Shown piece by piece: positions 26,116 through 34,700 of a stretch of 64,000 nucleotides of DNA; the first letter of the stretch is position 1; the number at the start of each line of letters is the position of its first letter. The notes below the pieces were generated by a model, which made no database searches, was not told the DNA's origin, and saw nothing but the letters and a program-made list of their open reading frames with translations. A program made the position numbers and the translations under genes. Location of the stretch: the NCBI RefSeq assembly GCF_003071345.1, contig NZ_QCYK01000003.1, positions 1,116,001 to 1,180,000 of the forward strand. The letters run 5' to 3'. This stretch comes from Chitinophaga parva (GTDB lineage Bacteria > Bacteroidota > Bacteroidia > Chitinophagales > Chitinophagaceae).

Positions 26116-28371
26116 CTAATCCATCGTGCCTTCCAGGTCGTACACGCCGCTGCCCATCTGCCGGGGCGCCTTGCCCGGTACATATACCAGGGCGGTGCTG
26201 CCAGCGGGGATCTCCACGTGCATTTTCAACCGCTTGCCATCCAGCTCCCAGTTGGACACCACCTGTCCGCCGGCGGTCTTATAGCTGGCCTTTGCCCAGG
26301 TAAGCCCCCCGCCCACATGCGGATGGATGACCAGCTGGCGGTATCCCGGTGCCGCCATATCAATGCCGGCCACGTAACTGTATAACCACGCTCCCACGGC
26401 TCCATACGCATAGTGGTTGAATGACACCTGTTGCAGCGTACCATCCGGCATTTGCGCATCCCACTTTTCCCAGATGGTAGTGGCGCCCTGCTTCACGGGG
26501 TATAGCCATGAAGGACAGGTTTCCTGCATGAGCAGGGTAAATGCGAGGTCGCTGTAACCATGGTCCGATAAGGCAAAGAGCAGGAATGGCGTACCCAGGA
26601 AACCGGTGGCCAGGTGGTTGTTATTGGCTTTTACCAGTGCCGCCAGCTCCGCCGCTGCATGGGCCTGCAGGCTATCCGGCAGCAGGTGGAACTGCAGGGC
26701 CAGCACATAGGCCGTCTGCGTGGGTGTCACCTTGGTTTTGCCATCTGCGGTAATATAATTTTCCAGGAAAGCTGCCTTGATATGATCCAGCTGATCCTGA
26801 TAATAGGCAATGTCTGCCGGTTTGTGCAGCACCTTTGCCGCATTGATCACCAGTTGGGTGGAATATGCCCACCAGCACTGGTCTATGTAGGGTAGCGACG
26901 TGGAATCGCCGGGGGCCAGCCAGTCGCCGAAGCCACGGCTTTTCCAGAGAAAACCGGGCGCGTTGGCACTCACAAAATCCACCCAGCGTTTCATACCATC
27001 GTAATGTGATTGCAATACCGCGGTATCATTATATACTTCAAAATGTTGCCAGGGCAGCACGGTCACCGCGTCGCCCCAGCCGGCCACCAGGCGGGGGGGC
27101 CTTGCCTTTGCAATGCCATAGACATCCGGCACCACCCAAGGCATGGAACCATCCGCTCCCTGTTCTATGGCAATGTCTGCCATCCATTTTTCAAAGAAAG
27201 TTTTCACATCATAATTGAAGGCTGCTGTGCGGAAAAACACCTGTGCGTCTGCCGTCCATCCCAGGCGCTCACTGCGCTGGGGACAGTCCGTAGGCACGTC
27301 CAGGAAATTGCCCCGCAGGCTCCAGGTGATGTTCTGTTGCAGGCGGTCCACCAGTGGGCTGGAACAGCTGAAAGTGCCGCTGGGCGCCATATCCGAGTAC
27401 AATACCACCGCGGTAAAATCTTCCGGCTTTACCGTGCAGCCCTGCACCTTCACATACCGGAACCCATGCCAGGTGAAATGGGGCGCAAAGGTTTCCTCTC
27501 CTTTTCCGCTCAAAATATACCGATCGGTACTTTCTGCAGACCGCAGGTTGCCTGTATAAAAATTCCCATCCCGGTCCAGGACCTCTGCATGTGCCAGGGT
27601 AATGGTATCACCGGCATTTCCTTTCACTTTGAAACGCACCCAACCTACCAGGTTTTGCCCAAAGTCGATGACCTGCTCCCCTTTCGGCGTGGTGAATACT
27701 TTCAGTGCCTTCACTACTTCATGTTCCTTCACCGGCGGTGCTATGGAAGGCACCAGTATATCTTTGGCATAATCACCCACCACAGCGGATGTCCATTGGT
27801 CCGGCTGTACCCGGGCATCATAGGTTTCGCCGTTATAAATATTAGCGTAGCGGATGGGGCCGGGCGCTGTTTTCCAGGTACTGTCTGTGAAAACCGTTGC
27901 CTCACTTCCATCCATATACGTAATGTGCAGCTGGCAAATGAGGCCTGCATCTTTGCCCCATAAATCCGGGGTCTGCCGGTTGCCAAATGCACCACGGTAC
28001 CAGCCTTCCCCTATATTCACCCGGAGCTTGTTCTGCCCTTTTTTGAGGAGGGGCGTTACATCATAATCCTGGTACTGGATGCGGGCCTGGTAACTGGTCC
28101 ATCCCGGGGTGAGCCAGGCATTGCCTACCCGTTTATCATTAAGCCAGGCCTCGTACAGGCCATGGGCGCTGATCCGCAGGCTAGCGGCTTTCACTTTCCG
28201 CGCAGCGGTAAAATCCTTTGCAAACACGGGGCACGGACGGCGGCCGGAGGCCTCTTCATAACCGGGGTTAATCCAATATGCATGATCGCTGAATGCCGGC
28301 TGCTGCTGGCTGAACGCGGTGTCTTTTCCTAAAAAGATCAAACAACAAACGAGGAGCAAATGAAGTCTCAT
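26116..28371 (-). CDS. GH78 alpha-L-rhamnosidase
   Basis: 751 residues with a signal peptide (cleavage near FS-QQ). Domain order fits GH78: N-terminal beta-sandwiches (YEAWLNDKRVGNAWLTPGWT), the concanavalin-like domain (VIDFGQNLVGWVRFKV), and the catalytic alpha/alpha-barrel with DCPQRSERLGW from Asp362. It ends with the C-terminal sandwich VGGGLTWAKASY. It releases terminal alpha-L-rhamnose by inversion. It is the first gene of the run 28371-20717, so rhamnose may be a side-chain sugar of the target glycan. Confidence 0.92.
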   Translation of the reverse strand: MRLHLLLVCCLIFLGKDTAFSQQQPAFSDHAYWINPGYEEASGRRPCPVFAKDFTAARKVKAASLRISAHGLYEAWLNDKRVGNAWLTPGWTSYQARIQYQDYDVTPLLKKGQNKLRVNIGEGWYRGAFGNRQTPDLWGKDAGLICQLHITYMDGSEATVFTDSTWKTAPGPIRYANIYNGETYDARVQPDQWTSAVVGDYAKDILVPSIAPPVKEHEVVKALKVFTTPKGEQVIDFGQNLVGWVRFKVKGNAGDTITLAHAEVLDRDGNFYTGNLRSAESTDRYILSGKGEETFAPHFTWHGFRYVKVQGCTVKPEDFTAVVLYSDMAPSGTFSCSSPLVDRLQQNITWSLRGNFLDVPTDCPQRSERLGWTADAQVFFRTAAFNYDVKTFFEKWMADIAIEQGADGSMPWVVPDVYGIAKARPPRLVAGWGDAVTVLPWQHFEVYNDTAVLQSHYDGMKRWVDFVSANAPGFLWKSRGFGDWLAPGDSTSLPYIDQCWWAYSTQLVINAAKVLHKPADIAYYQDQLDHIKAAFLENYITADGKTKVTPTQTAYVLALQFHLLPDSLQAHAAAELAALVKANNNHLATGFLGTPFLLFALSDHGYSDLAFTLLMQETCPSWLYPVKQGATTIWEKWDAQMPDGTLQQVSFNHYAYGAVGAWLYSYVAGIDMAAPGYRQLVIHPHVGGGLTWAKASYKTAGGQVVSNWELDGKRLKMHVEIPAGSTALVYVPGKAPRQMGSGVYDLEGTMD

Positions 28372-28587
28372 AATGGCTGCAAAATTTTGGCGCGCCTAAA
28401 TGTAAGGCAATCCATCCGCCGCCATGTTAATGTTATGTAAATGACGCCAACTTCCCGTCTGCATGGCCCCGGTGCCCGGGGAGGGTAAACATAGGCCAGC
28501 CGGCTGCCATGTGGCTGCAGGGATAATTATTGTAGTGGGATATGGACAAAAAAAGCTAAAGCGGGTACCGGGCTAACGCGTCATTTA
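28372..28587 (-). promoter_or_regulatory. Intergenic region upstream of the GH78 gene
   Basis: This 216-base gap separates the Rrf2 stop from the GH78 start and marks the border between the glycan block and the NO/N2O block. It should contain the GH78 promoter, but I cannot point to a convincing -7 box or operator. Confidence 0.3.
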
Positions 28588-29013
28588 TCAATTCACTAAA
28601 TAAGCCCATCCGTCATTCACCCCATCGCACAGGTCTGCTATGCGCCGGGTAGTGAAGAAAGCCTTGATCTGGTCGCGGGCCGGCTTAAAATCATGGTGCA
28701 TCGGGCAGGGCTGGGTAGAAGAGCATTTATTAAGCCCCAGCACGCATGCCGTGAAAAGCTCATTCCCGTCAATGGCCTGCAACACGTTCATCACCGGTTG
28801 GCGGCGCTGCGCCCTGGTGATATAGAACCCGCCGGAAGGGCCTTTCATGCTATTGATCACCCCCTTTTTTACCAGCACCTGCAGCAGCTTACCTACGGTA
28901 TGCTCGCTGGCATTGATGGACGCGGCAATCTCCTTGATACCGGTATGCTCCCCAAACCGGTATGCCAGGTAAATAACCGCTTTGATCCCTATTTTACAGG
29001 TAATGCTCAGCAT
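28588..29013 (-). CDS. Rrf2-family regulator, NsrR-like (first copy)
   Basis: 141 residues. An N-terminal winged helix (IKEIAASINASEHTVGKLLQVL) with the wing GPSGGFY precedes three cysteines, Cys90, Cys97 and Cys103, spaced as in Fe-S binding Rrf2 proteins such as NsrR and IscR. NsrR loses its cluster on NO exposure and releases DNA. It is the last gene of the RIC operon, three bases after the DUF59 gene, so it is probably autoregulated. Its likely operators are the palindromes at 32483-32632. Confidence 0.85.
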   Translation of the reverse strand: MLSITCKIGIKAVIYLAYRFGEHTGIKEIAASINASEHTVGKLLQVLVKKGVINSMKGPSGGFYITRAQRRQPVMNVLQAIDGNELFTACVLGLNKCSSTQPCPMHHDFKPARDQIKAFFTTRRIADLCDGVNDGWAYLVN

Positions 29014-29016
29014 GTG

Positions 29017-29340
29017 TCATGCATTTAAAAATTTACGGCCTTCTTCGGAGATCCTTTCATAACTCCAGGGTGGATCAAAGGTCAGTGTCACCTCCACCCC
29101 GTAGCCCGGGAAATGGGTTTGCAACTGCGCCTTCACACTGTCCACGATGGATGCACCCATAGGGCAATGCCGGGTGCTCAGGGTCATCACGGTTTCCAGC
29201 CTGCGGTGCACTTCATCAAAGTTCAATGCGTAGATCAAACCCAGGTCCACCACGTTCAGTCCCAGCTCGGGGTCCATCACTTCCTGCAGCAGTGCCAGTG
29301 CGATGGTACATTTAAGATCAAAATTTGTTTTCACCATCAT
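29017..29340 (-). CDS. DUF59/MIP18-family metal-sulfur cluster assembly factor
   Basis: 107 residues from the ATG at 29340. The frame can also start at a GTG at 29343, overlapping the previous stop. DUF59 signature residues are present: VMDPELGLNVVDLGLIY near the start and STRHCPMG with the conserved Cys in the middle. Family members (SufT, PaaD type) help mature Fe-S proteins. Placed with RIC and an NsrR-like regulator, it probably restores clusters damaged by NO. Confidence 0.88.
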   Translation of the reverse strand: MMVKTNFDLKCTIALALLQEVMDPELGLNVVDLGLIYALNFDEVHRRLETVMTLSTRHCPMGASIVDSVKAQLQTHFPGYGVEVTLTFDPPWSYERISEEGRKFLNA

Positions 29341-29342
29341 CA

Positions 29343-30620
29343 CTATCCAGGTTTATGAAACGCAACCCTAAAGGTATTCAAATTGTAAAGAAAGGCGCAT
29401 ACCAGTAATAATGCAGCACCCAGCCTGATCATCCCGCCCTGCTGTACAAGCATGCCGCCCGTGAACAACAGGAACCCCAGCAGGTAACTCAGTGCTGTGC
29501 CATTAAACAGCTTGTTGCTGAACAGGTCTTGGGGGCTGGGCGTGCCTCCCCTGCCCGCCTGGATATGATACACGTTGTTCCAGATGATAAATGGCAATGT
29601 TTCAAACGTCATACCCAGGATGATGGCGGTGAGCCATCCAAAGAAAATTGAAAACCCATATACCATGACCAGTCTTGTATTCTCCGTGGTAACCAACAGC
29701 AAAACGGTGACCACTACCAGCAAGGCCAGTGGAATCAGCATCATGGAAACGGAAAGCAGGGATAGTTTCACCTGCTTATTCACCCGCCGCCGGATGCGCT
29801 CCTTATAACAGTTGTAACAATAACGGATCAGCAGGATGATAGCCGCCAGGATGCTGGCCAGTGGCAGGAAATATACAACAGGACGATGGAGGTAAAGGAA
29901 TAAAAGGACAAACCCTGCCAGTCCCCCGTTCACTAACCCATAGATCCACCATAACAATCCCGGTCTCGTATATTTTGAAACCAGGAACATGGGAATCAGG
30001 CGGGAGCCTACACCCGTAACCAGCAACAGGAACCAGCCGGCAATGCCAAGGTGTGCATGCAGCGGCAAATAATGCAAAGCGTCTTCCTGCAGCAACGGCT
30101 GTGTAAAATTGAACACCAGCAACAGGCCCGCAAACGTGGTAGTAAACAGCCAGCAGGTGGCCGTTACCACGAAAACAACATGTACATTATCCTGCTTAGC
30201 CCTGCTGCAAAGGATATTGACAAGGAAGAGCGCTACGGCCGTGTTAATCAGGATAGCACCGGTCTTTGCGGGCCAGCCCATATTGAAGGTATAAAAGGCA
30301 TACACCAGCAGGGGAATGCCCACAGCCGCACAACAGAACGTGAGGTGAGCCAGCTTATGGCTATATAACTTCCCCTCCACGAGCACCGGCACCAGCTGGT
30401 GGCTGGCCCCCAGGATGATCATGGTGCCCCATCCCAGCGCCATCACATGGGTAATGGCCAGGGTATGCGGGGAAAAGTAGTGATCACCAGGGCTCACAGG
30501 TGATGCACATAAGAGGAAAGTCGCCACCAGGAAGGATAGCGCTGCATACAAATAAAACGGCACTACCACGTTTGGCGCGGTAACGGTCCCGGCATCGCCC
30601 TGTTTATTTACTGTAAACAT
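29343..30620 (-). CDS. Heme-copper-oxidase/NnrS-like 12-helix membrane protein
   Basis: 425 residues, about twelve hydrophobic helices. Conserved His clusters sit in helices as in cytochrome oxidase subunit I and NnrS proteins: HTLAITHVMALGWGT, GASHQLVPV, and LPLHAHLGIAGW. It lacks the full set of copper-B ligands I would expect in a working oxidase, although I cannot align it. NnrS relatives protect denitrifiers from NO. It is coupled to the gene upstream by a TGATG overlap at 30620. NO handling is inferred from context; redox activity is not excluded. Confidence 0.7.
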   Translation of the reverse strand: MFTVNKQGDAGTVTAPNVVVPFYLYAALSFLVATFLLCASPVSPGDHYFSPHTLAITHVMALGWGTMIILGASHQLVPVLVEGKLYSHKLAHLTFCCAAVGIPLLVYAFYTFNMGWPAKTGAILINTAVALFLVNILCSRAKQDNVHVVFVVTATCWLFTTTFAGLLLVFNFTQPLLQEDALHYLPLHAHLGIAGWFLLLVTGVGSRLIPMFLVSKYTRPGLLWWIYGLVNGGLAGFVLLFLYLHRPVVYFLPLASILAAIILLIRYCYNCYKERIRRRVNKQVKLSLLSVSMMLIPLALLVVVTVLLLVTTENTRLVMVYGFSIFFGWLTAIILGMTFETLPFIIWNNVYHIQAGRGGTPSPQDLFSNKLFNGTALSYLLGFLLFTGGMLVQQGGMIRLGAALLLVCAFLYNLNTFRVAFHKPG

Positions 30621-31417
30621 CAGTTCCTGAAGATTAATAAGTGTACTGCTCCTGCTCTCATTATTTTCACCCGGTAATCAAATTTCCTTTGCCTGATCTC
30701 CGGCAGCAGGTACACGGGCACCCGTTTGTGATATACAAACAGGGCCATGTCCGCCGGCAGCGCGTCCAGCGCTTCCAGGATGGCCAGCATCGGTTTGGGC
30801 ATGGCCAGCCCGCGGACGTCCAACACACGGAGGCGCGACTCAAACGCCTGCATCAACGCGTCCCAGTCGCCGGCAGGGGCAATGGGGCCGGCCTCCGTGT
30901 GCGGCGTTTCCGCATGCTTATAAAACAGGGTTTCTACTTCGTTGTCCGAGATCACTGTTACCGTGGCGGCGTATCCTTGCTGCTTCAGCAGGCGGATCAA
31001 AGGCGCCGGCTCAAAGGTGTTGATCACCTTCAACGCCTGGCCTGGCACCAGTGCTTTCACCACTTTCATGATAATGGCCAGCGGATCATCACCGGCGGCA
31101 CTGATGGGGCGTACGTCCAGGTTTATCACCGTTACGTCCGCGCCGGGGAACCATGCAGGCACTTGTCCCGGCGCCGGAGGTGCGGCCATGTTTTCATCCA
31201 CTTCAAAGCCCAGCGGTTGCAGCTTTTCAAAGAAGGCCTGCACCCCGCAATTGCCTACATTACCGGCCATGGCAATGGAAGTACGCCCGGCCATCAACCT
31301 GCGCAACAACGGGTTGCGCAGCTTCTCAAACCTGGGAGAAATGCTGATGATCGCTTCCAGGGCCGCCGGTTCCTGCTTCAGGATGGCGGCTATTTTCGTA
31401 TTTGCATTAATGATCAT
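30620..31417 (-). CDS. DUF1858 plus tandem DUF2249 protein
   Basis: 265 residues. An N-terminal DUF1858 domain (about 1-70, PRFEKLRNPLLRRLMAGRTS) is followed by two DUF2249-like domains, one starting VINLDVRP and one starting RVLDVRGLAMPKP. The second resembles the TusA/SirA fold with its CPxP site changed to MPKP. DUF2249 domains recur next to hemerythrin and NO-related proteins, but their biochemistry is unsettled. The gene overlaps the next by one base and lies 51 bases after RIC. Confidence 0.78.
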   Translation of the reverse strand: MIINANTKIAAILKQEPAALEAIISISPRFEKLRNPLLRRLMAGRTSIAMAGNVGNCGVQAFFEKLQPLGFEVDENMAAPPAPGQVPAWFPGADVTVINLDVRPISAAGDDPLAIIMKVVKALVPGQALKVINTFEPAPLIRLLKQQGYAATVTVISDNEVETLFYKHAETPHTEAGPIAPAGDWDALMQAFESRLRVLDVRGLAMPKPMLAILEALDALPADMALFVYHKRVPVYLLPEIRQRKFDYRVKIMRAGAVHLLIFRN

Positions 31418-31468
31418 GCCCGGTTGTGTTTTTTATTGATGAACAGGCAGGCTATCGCATCCGCACGT

Positions 31469-32431
31469 TTATGCGTTCACGTTATTAAGCTCTTTCTCAA
31501 GCTGGATGGCTTTGGGGAAAAGGATGTTATTCTCCAGGTGCACGTGGATGTGCAGGTCTTCCTCAAACTCATCCAGCATGCGGTATAACAGGCTATAGCT
31601 GGCGCAGGCGTCTTCCGGTAATGTATAGTTATCGCTCACGCGCCGGATGATGTCCAGGCTCCGGCCCACGGATTCATGTTCCGTTTCCATCACATCTATG
31701 GGCTGGCGCACGGTGGCAGAATATTGCACAGGAAATGCCTGTCGGGCATGTTTCAGCTTCACCATTTCCCGGATATGCGGGAATAGCACCTGTTCTTCTT
31801 TCAGCAGGTGGGAAGACAGTTCCTGGCCCATTTCCGTTACCAGTTGATGTATGGTCAGCAGCTCCGGATGCCGGTCCCCGTGTACGCGGGCCACTTTACC
31901 GGCGTAAGCAGTGATATCCGGCAATACGCCTTTAATGTAGCTGTGATGGGTGTTCACAATATAGTCTGCCAGGAAATCCAGGCTCCAGTCGCTATAGGGC
32001 AACGGGCGGGCAGATAGCTGCTTATCCGCCTGGCGCAATTCTTCCGCTACCGCTGCCAGGTCCAGTCCCTTTTCGGCGCAGGCCTGGGCCACCGTCTTCT
32101 TTCCACCACAACAGAAGTCAAGGCCATATTTCCTGAATACCTGGGCCTTACGCAGGTCCTGGGCCGCAATCTGTCCCAGTGTTTCTCCATTGCCGGCACT
32201 TATATTCTTGCTGATACATACTTTCCACCACGCAGGGCCTTGTTCCAGGTAGGCCCATGTAAAGATATTTCCTCTTTCACCCAGCAGCTGATAGTACAGT
32301 GGTTTAGGATCATGATCGTTGTGGATCACGAGGCTTTCCCCTTCCAGCAGTTGGTCAAACCGGGCAAAAATGGCAGGATGTTTTTGTCTTGGCTCCAGTA
32401 ATGTTACGTTTAAAATATTAACGTGTTCCAT
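31469..32431 (-). CDS. Iron-sulfur repair di-iron protein RIC (ScdA/YtfE type) with N-terminal DUF2249
   Basis: 320 residues in three parts. A DUF2249-like domain covers about 1-75 (SLVIHNDHDPKPLYYQLL). The ScdA N-terminal domain, about 82-130, contains YGLDFCCGGKK. The hemerythrin HHE domain from about 150 contains HHSYIKGVLPDI, HLLKEEQVLFPHI, METEHESVG and HVHLENNILFPKA. RIC proteins repair Fe-S centres after NO or oxidative damage. The N-terminal fusion is an extra compared with E. coli YtfE. It leads the operon ending with the Rrf2 gene. Confidence 0.93.
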   Translation of the reverse strand: MEHVNILNVTLLEPRQKHPAIFARFDQLLEGESLVIHNDHDPKPLYYQLLGERGNIFTWAYLEQGPAWWKVCISKNISAGNGETLGQIAAQDLRKAQVFRKYGLDFCCGGKKTVAQACAEKGLDLAAVAEELRQADKQLSARPLPYSDWSLDFLADYIVNTHHSYIKGVLPDITAYAGKVARVHGDRHPELLTIHQLVTEMGQELSSHLLKEEQVLFPHIREMVKLKHARQAFPVQYSATVRQPIDVMETEHESVGRSLDIIRRVSDNYTLPEDACASYSLLYRMLDEFEEDLHIHVHLENNILFPKAIQLEKELNNVNA

Positions 32432-32482
32432 GGGTATTTGTGCTTTATAACTGGTGTAAAAAATGAGGTATCTGATTGATTG

Positions 32483-32508
32483 AATAAAGGTATTTGTATA
32501 CTTTTATT
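32483..32508. promoter_or_regulatory. Palindromic operator candidate near RIC
   Basis: AATAAAGGT (32483-32491), an 8-base spacer, and ACTTTTATT (32500-32508) form a 9-bp inverted repeat with one mismatch. Arm length and spacer match the palindromes at 32603, 41022 and 41762. It lies in the divergent region between RIC and the gene at 32718. Confidence 0.45.
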
Positions 32509-32521
32509 GCTGCGCTGCTTT

Positions 32522-32543
32522 TTGTCATTTCAAAATATGACAA
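32522..32543. promoter_or_regulatory. Perfect palindrome TTGTCAT-N8-ATGACAA
   Basis: Two 7-bp arms, 32522-32528 and 32537-32543, are exact inverted copies. The sequence differs from the AAGGA-type operator and looks more like a CRP/FNR-superfamily or other dimer site. It sits midway between the divergent RIC and 32718 genes. Confidence 0.4.
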
Positions 32544-32602
32544 CTATCATAAATCCTATAAAACAAGCCATCACACAGCATTTCATTTAGTAATCCGCCT
32601 TA

Positions 32603-32632
32603 AAAATAAAAGACAAATTTATCCCTTATTTT
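32603..32632 (-). promoter_or_regulatory. RIC operon promoter with embedded palindromic operator
   Basis: On the minus strand the 8-base spacer between the arms reads TAAATTTG, a fit to the Bacteroidota -7 box TAnnTTTG. The arms (32603-32613 and 32622-32632) pair at 9 of 11 positions. A repressor dimer here would cover the promoter. A plus-strand box TATCTTTA at 32642-32649 could serve the divergent gene at 32718, with the palindrome falling over its -33 region. Confidence 0.5.
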
Positions 32633-32717
32633 AAAACCGCCTATCTTTATAACGGAAAATGGCCCGGGGGTAAACCTGTTGTGTCATGCTAACATCATCC
32701 ATTTTAAAAGGAGCATC

Positions 32718-34031
32718 ATGGTAAAGGCAGAAAAAAGATGGCTGACCATTTCATTGGTCAACCTGTCCATTGTGGCGCTACTAGGCACACTGCTGCGGTC
32801 AAAAATATTATTTCCCCTTCCGGGCATCAACTTCGGGAACCTGTTGCATGCGCATTCTCACTTTGCATTCAGCGGTTGGGTAACGCTCTGCCTCCTGGCG
32901 TTGATCGTTTATGAGCTACTGCCACCCGACCTTAGCAGGAAGCGGGTGTACACCTGGCTCCTGGCGGGCATGCTGCTGAGCGCTAACGGCATGTTACTGA
33001 GCTTTCCCTTCCAGGGGTATGGGCCTGTTTCCATCACCTTCTCTACTTTGCTGATCTTTGTTTCCTACGCGTTTAGCTGGGTGCTGATAAAAGATCTTTC
33101 CCGGTCTGCCATCAGCCGGCCGGTGAAGATCCTGCTCTACACGGCACTTGCAGCCCTGGTGGCTTCTTCCGCAGGCCCTTTTACACTGGCTTATGTAATG
33201 GCGTCCCACCACGGGAACGCGGTCTTATACCGGAATGCCATTTACACTTACCTGCACTTGCAGTACAATGGTTTCTTTACGCTGGGGGTACTGGCGTTGT
33301 TTGCACACCAGTTAAGTGCGCATGACCATACAGCGGTAGCACGCAACCTGTACCGCTTTGCTGTGATCCTTTCTTTTTCCGTATGGCCTACGTTATGTCT
33401 TTCCTACCTCTGGAACACACCCAATATACTGGTACGCACCATGGCCATGGCAGGCAGTATCAGCCTTGTAGTAACGCTGGTCTGGTTCATTGCTTTAATA
33501 AGGTCTTCAAAAGTAATGCTGGACACCGTAAGCCCTTTTGCAAAAAAAGTAGGCGCCCTGGCCCTGATGGCGTTTGTGTTTAAAACCGCCCTGCAGGCGG
33601 CAACGGTGCTGCCGGTGGTGGGGAACATCGCATTTGGGAACCGGCCTGTTATTATCGGTTACCTGCACCTGGTGTTACTTGGTTTCATTACGCTGTACCT
33701 GCTGGCCTGCCTGGTGCACAAAGGGTATTTTCAAACAGGTGAGCACCTGGCTAAAGTGGGTATCTGTATTTTAACGGGGGCTATCGTGGTCAATGAAGTG
33801 ATACTAATGCTACAGGGCTTATCTCCTATCCTTCCCTTATACAGTGCCGGTTACCCCTGGTTGCTTTGGGGCGCCGCCATCGGGCTGCTCACCGGCACTG
33901 TTACCATTGTAGCTGCTGCCGCCAGGCAGGGCTCAGAGGTCCTTCCGCTTAAAGATGCGGACCGCCATTATCAACGGGAACACCGTCCAGCAGCACATAC
34001 AAACAACCGTGTATATACTGCCAGTCACTGA
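32718..34031 (+). CDS. Heme-copper-oxidase-like polytopic membrane protein
   Basis: 437 residues from the ATG at 32718, which has AAAGGAG five bases ahead. The frame begins 13 codons earlier, but that start lacks such a site. About twelve membrane helices are predicted by eye, with His-rich helix starts HAHSHFAFSGW and YLHLQYNGFFTLG, similar to oxidase subunit I and NnrS-like proteins and to its neighbour at 29343. It is transcribed divergently from the RIC operon across two shared palindromes. Its 3' end overlaps the nosY 3' end by 99 bases on the opposite strand. An NO-related role is inferred. Confidence 0.68.
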   Translation: MVKAEKRWLTISLVNLSIVALLGTLLRSKILFPLPGINFGNLLHAHSHFAFSGWVTLCLLALIVYELLPPDLSRKRVYTWLLAGMLLSANGMLLSFPFQGYGPVSITFSTLLIFVSYAFSWVLIKDLSRSAISRPVKILLYTALAALVASSAGPFTLAYVMASHHGNAVLYRNAIYTYLHLQYNGFFTLGVLALFAHQLSAHDHTAVARNLYRFAVILSFSVWPTLCLSYLWNTPNILVRTMAMAGSISLVVTLVWFIALIRSSKVMLDTVSPFAKKVGALALMAFVFKTALQAATVLPVVGNIAFGNRPVIIGYLHLVLLGFITLYLLACLVHKGYFQTGEHLAKVGICILTGAIVVNEVILMLQGLSPILPLYSAGYPWLLWGAAIGLLTGTVTIVAAAARQGSEVLPLKDADRHYQREHRPAAHTNNRVYTASH

Positions 34032-34700
34032 GCCCAGGAATTCTTTGAACAAGGCGCCGGAATAACCCATCATCACGGCTACGTCCAGTTGCAGCAGTAC
34101 CAGTATCCTGGCCAGGTCCACCGGGTTCAGGGAAATAAATGCCAGCAAGGGCCGTTCTATGGGATAATCACTGAAAGTATAAATGAAGGAAAGTAACAAG
34201 CCATCAAAGAGCAACATGAAGAACAGCGCAGTAACAATAGCGGCGCCAATACCTTTTGTTTTGTCCTTGAACAATACAAAAACCAGCAGGGCCAGTGCAG
34301 CAAAGATCAGCGTGAGGAATAACCCGCTTATCACCAGGGTGATAGCCGCCGGACTGCCATATAACAGGCCCACCGGCAGCCCTACGCCCAGCAGGTAGGC
34401 AATACCCAGGGCAATGGCCATCCCGGTGTATTCTGCCAGGAGCAATGTTTTCCTGCGGATAGGCTGTGCCAGCAACAGCTCTGCAAATTCTACCGCGTTA
34501 AAGAAATAAATGGTGGAAAAAAGAATGCTGATAATAGGGACAAATAGTAATGTGACATTCAGCAGGCTTAGTACAGCCTTGGCAGCATTATCTTCCATAC
34601 CCGCTATGCTGATGGACAGCGCGGCCAGTATAACGGTATATACGATCACGGTCCTGTTCCTCAACAGGTCCAGCAGTACGTATTTAATGATCGTTTTCAT
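33933..34700 (-). CDS. nosY: NosY, ABC transporter permease of the nos system
   Basis: 255 residues, six hydrophobic segments, starting KTIIKYVLLDLLRNRTVIVY and containing FNAVEFAELLLAQPIRR, a pattern of NosY permeases. With NosF and NosD it forms the transporter needed to mature the CuZ centre of N2O reductase. The start overlaps the nosF stop by four bases (ATGA). The last gene of the nos operon, its end overlaps the convergent gene at 32718-34031. Confidence 0.9.
   Translation of the reverse strand: MKTIIKYVLLDLLRNRTVIVYTVILAALSISIAGMEDNAAKAVLSLLNVTLLFVPIISILFSTIYFFNAVEFAELLLAQPIRRKTLLLAEYTGMAIALGIAYLLGVGLPVGLLYGSPAAITLVISGLFLTLIFAALALLVFVLFKDKTKGIGAAIVTALFFMLLFDGLLLSFIYTFSDYPIERPLLAFISLNPVDLARILVLLQLDVAVMMGYSGALFKEFLGSVTGSIYTVVCMCCWTVFPLIMAVRIFKRKDL

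Noticed and set aside
29343..34031. NorB-type nitric-oxide reductase in the two oxidase-like genes
   Set aside because: Both lack the clear Glu and His set of NorB/qNOR that I would need, so they are left as oxidase/NnrS-like. No nir gene is visible either.
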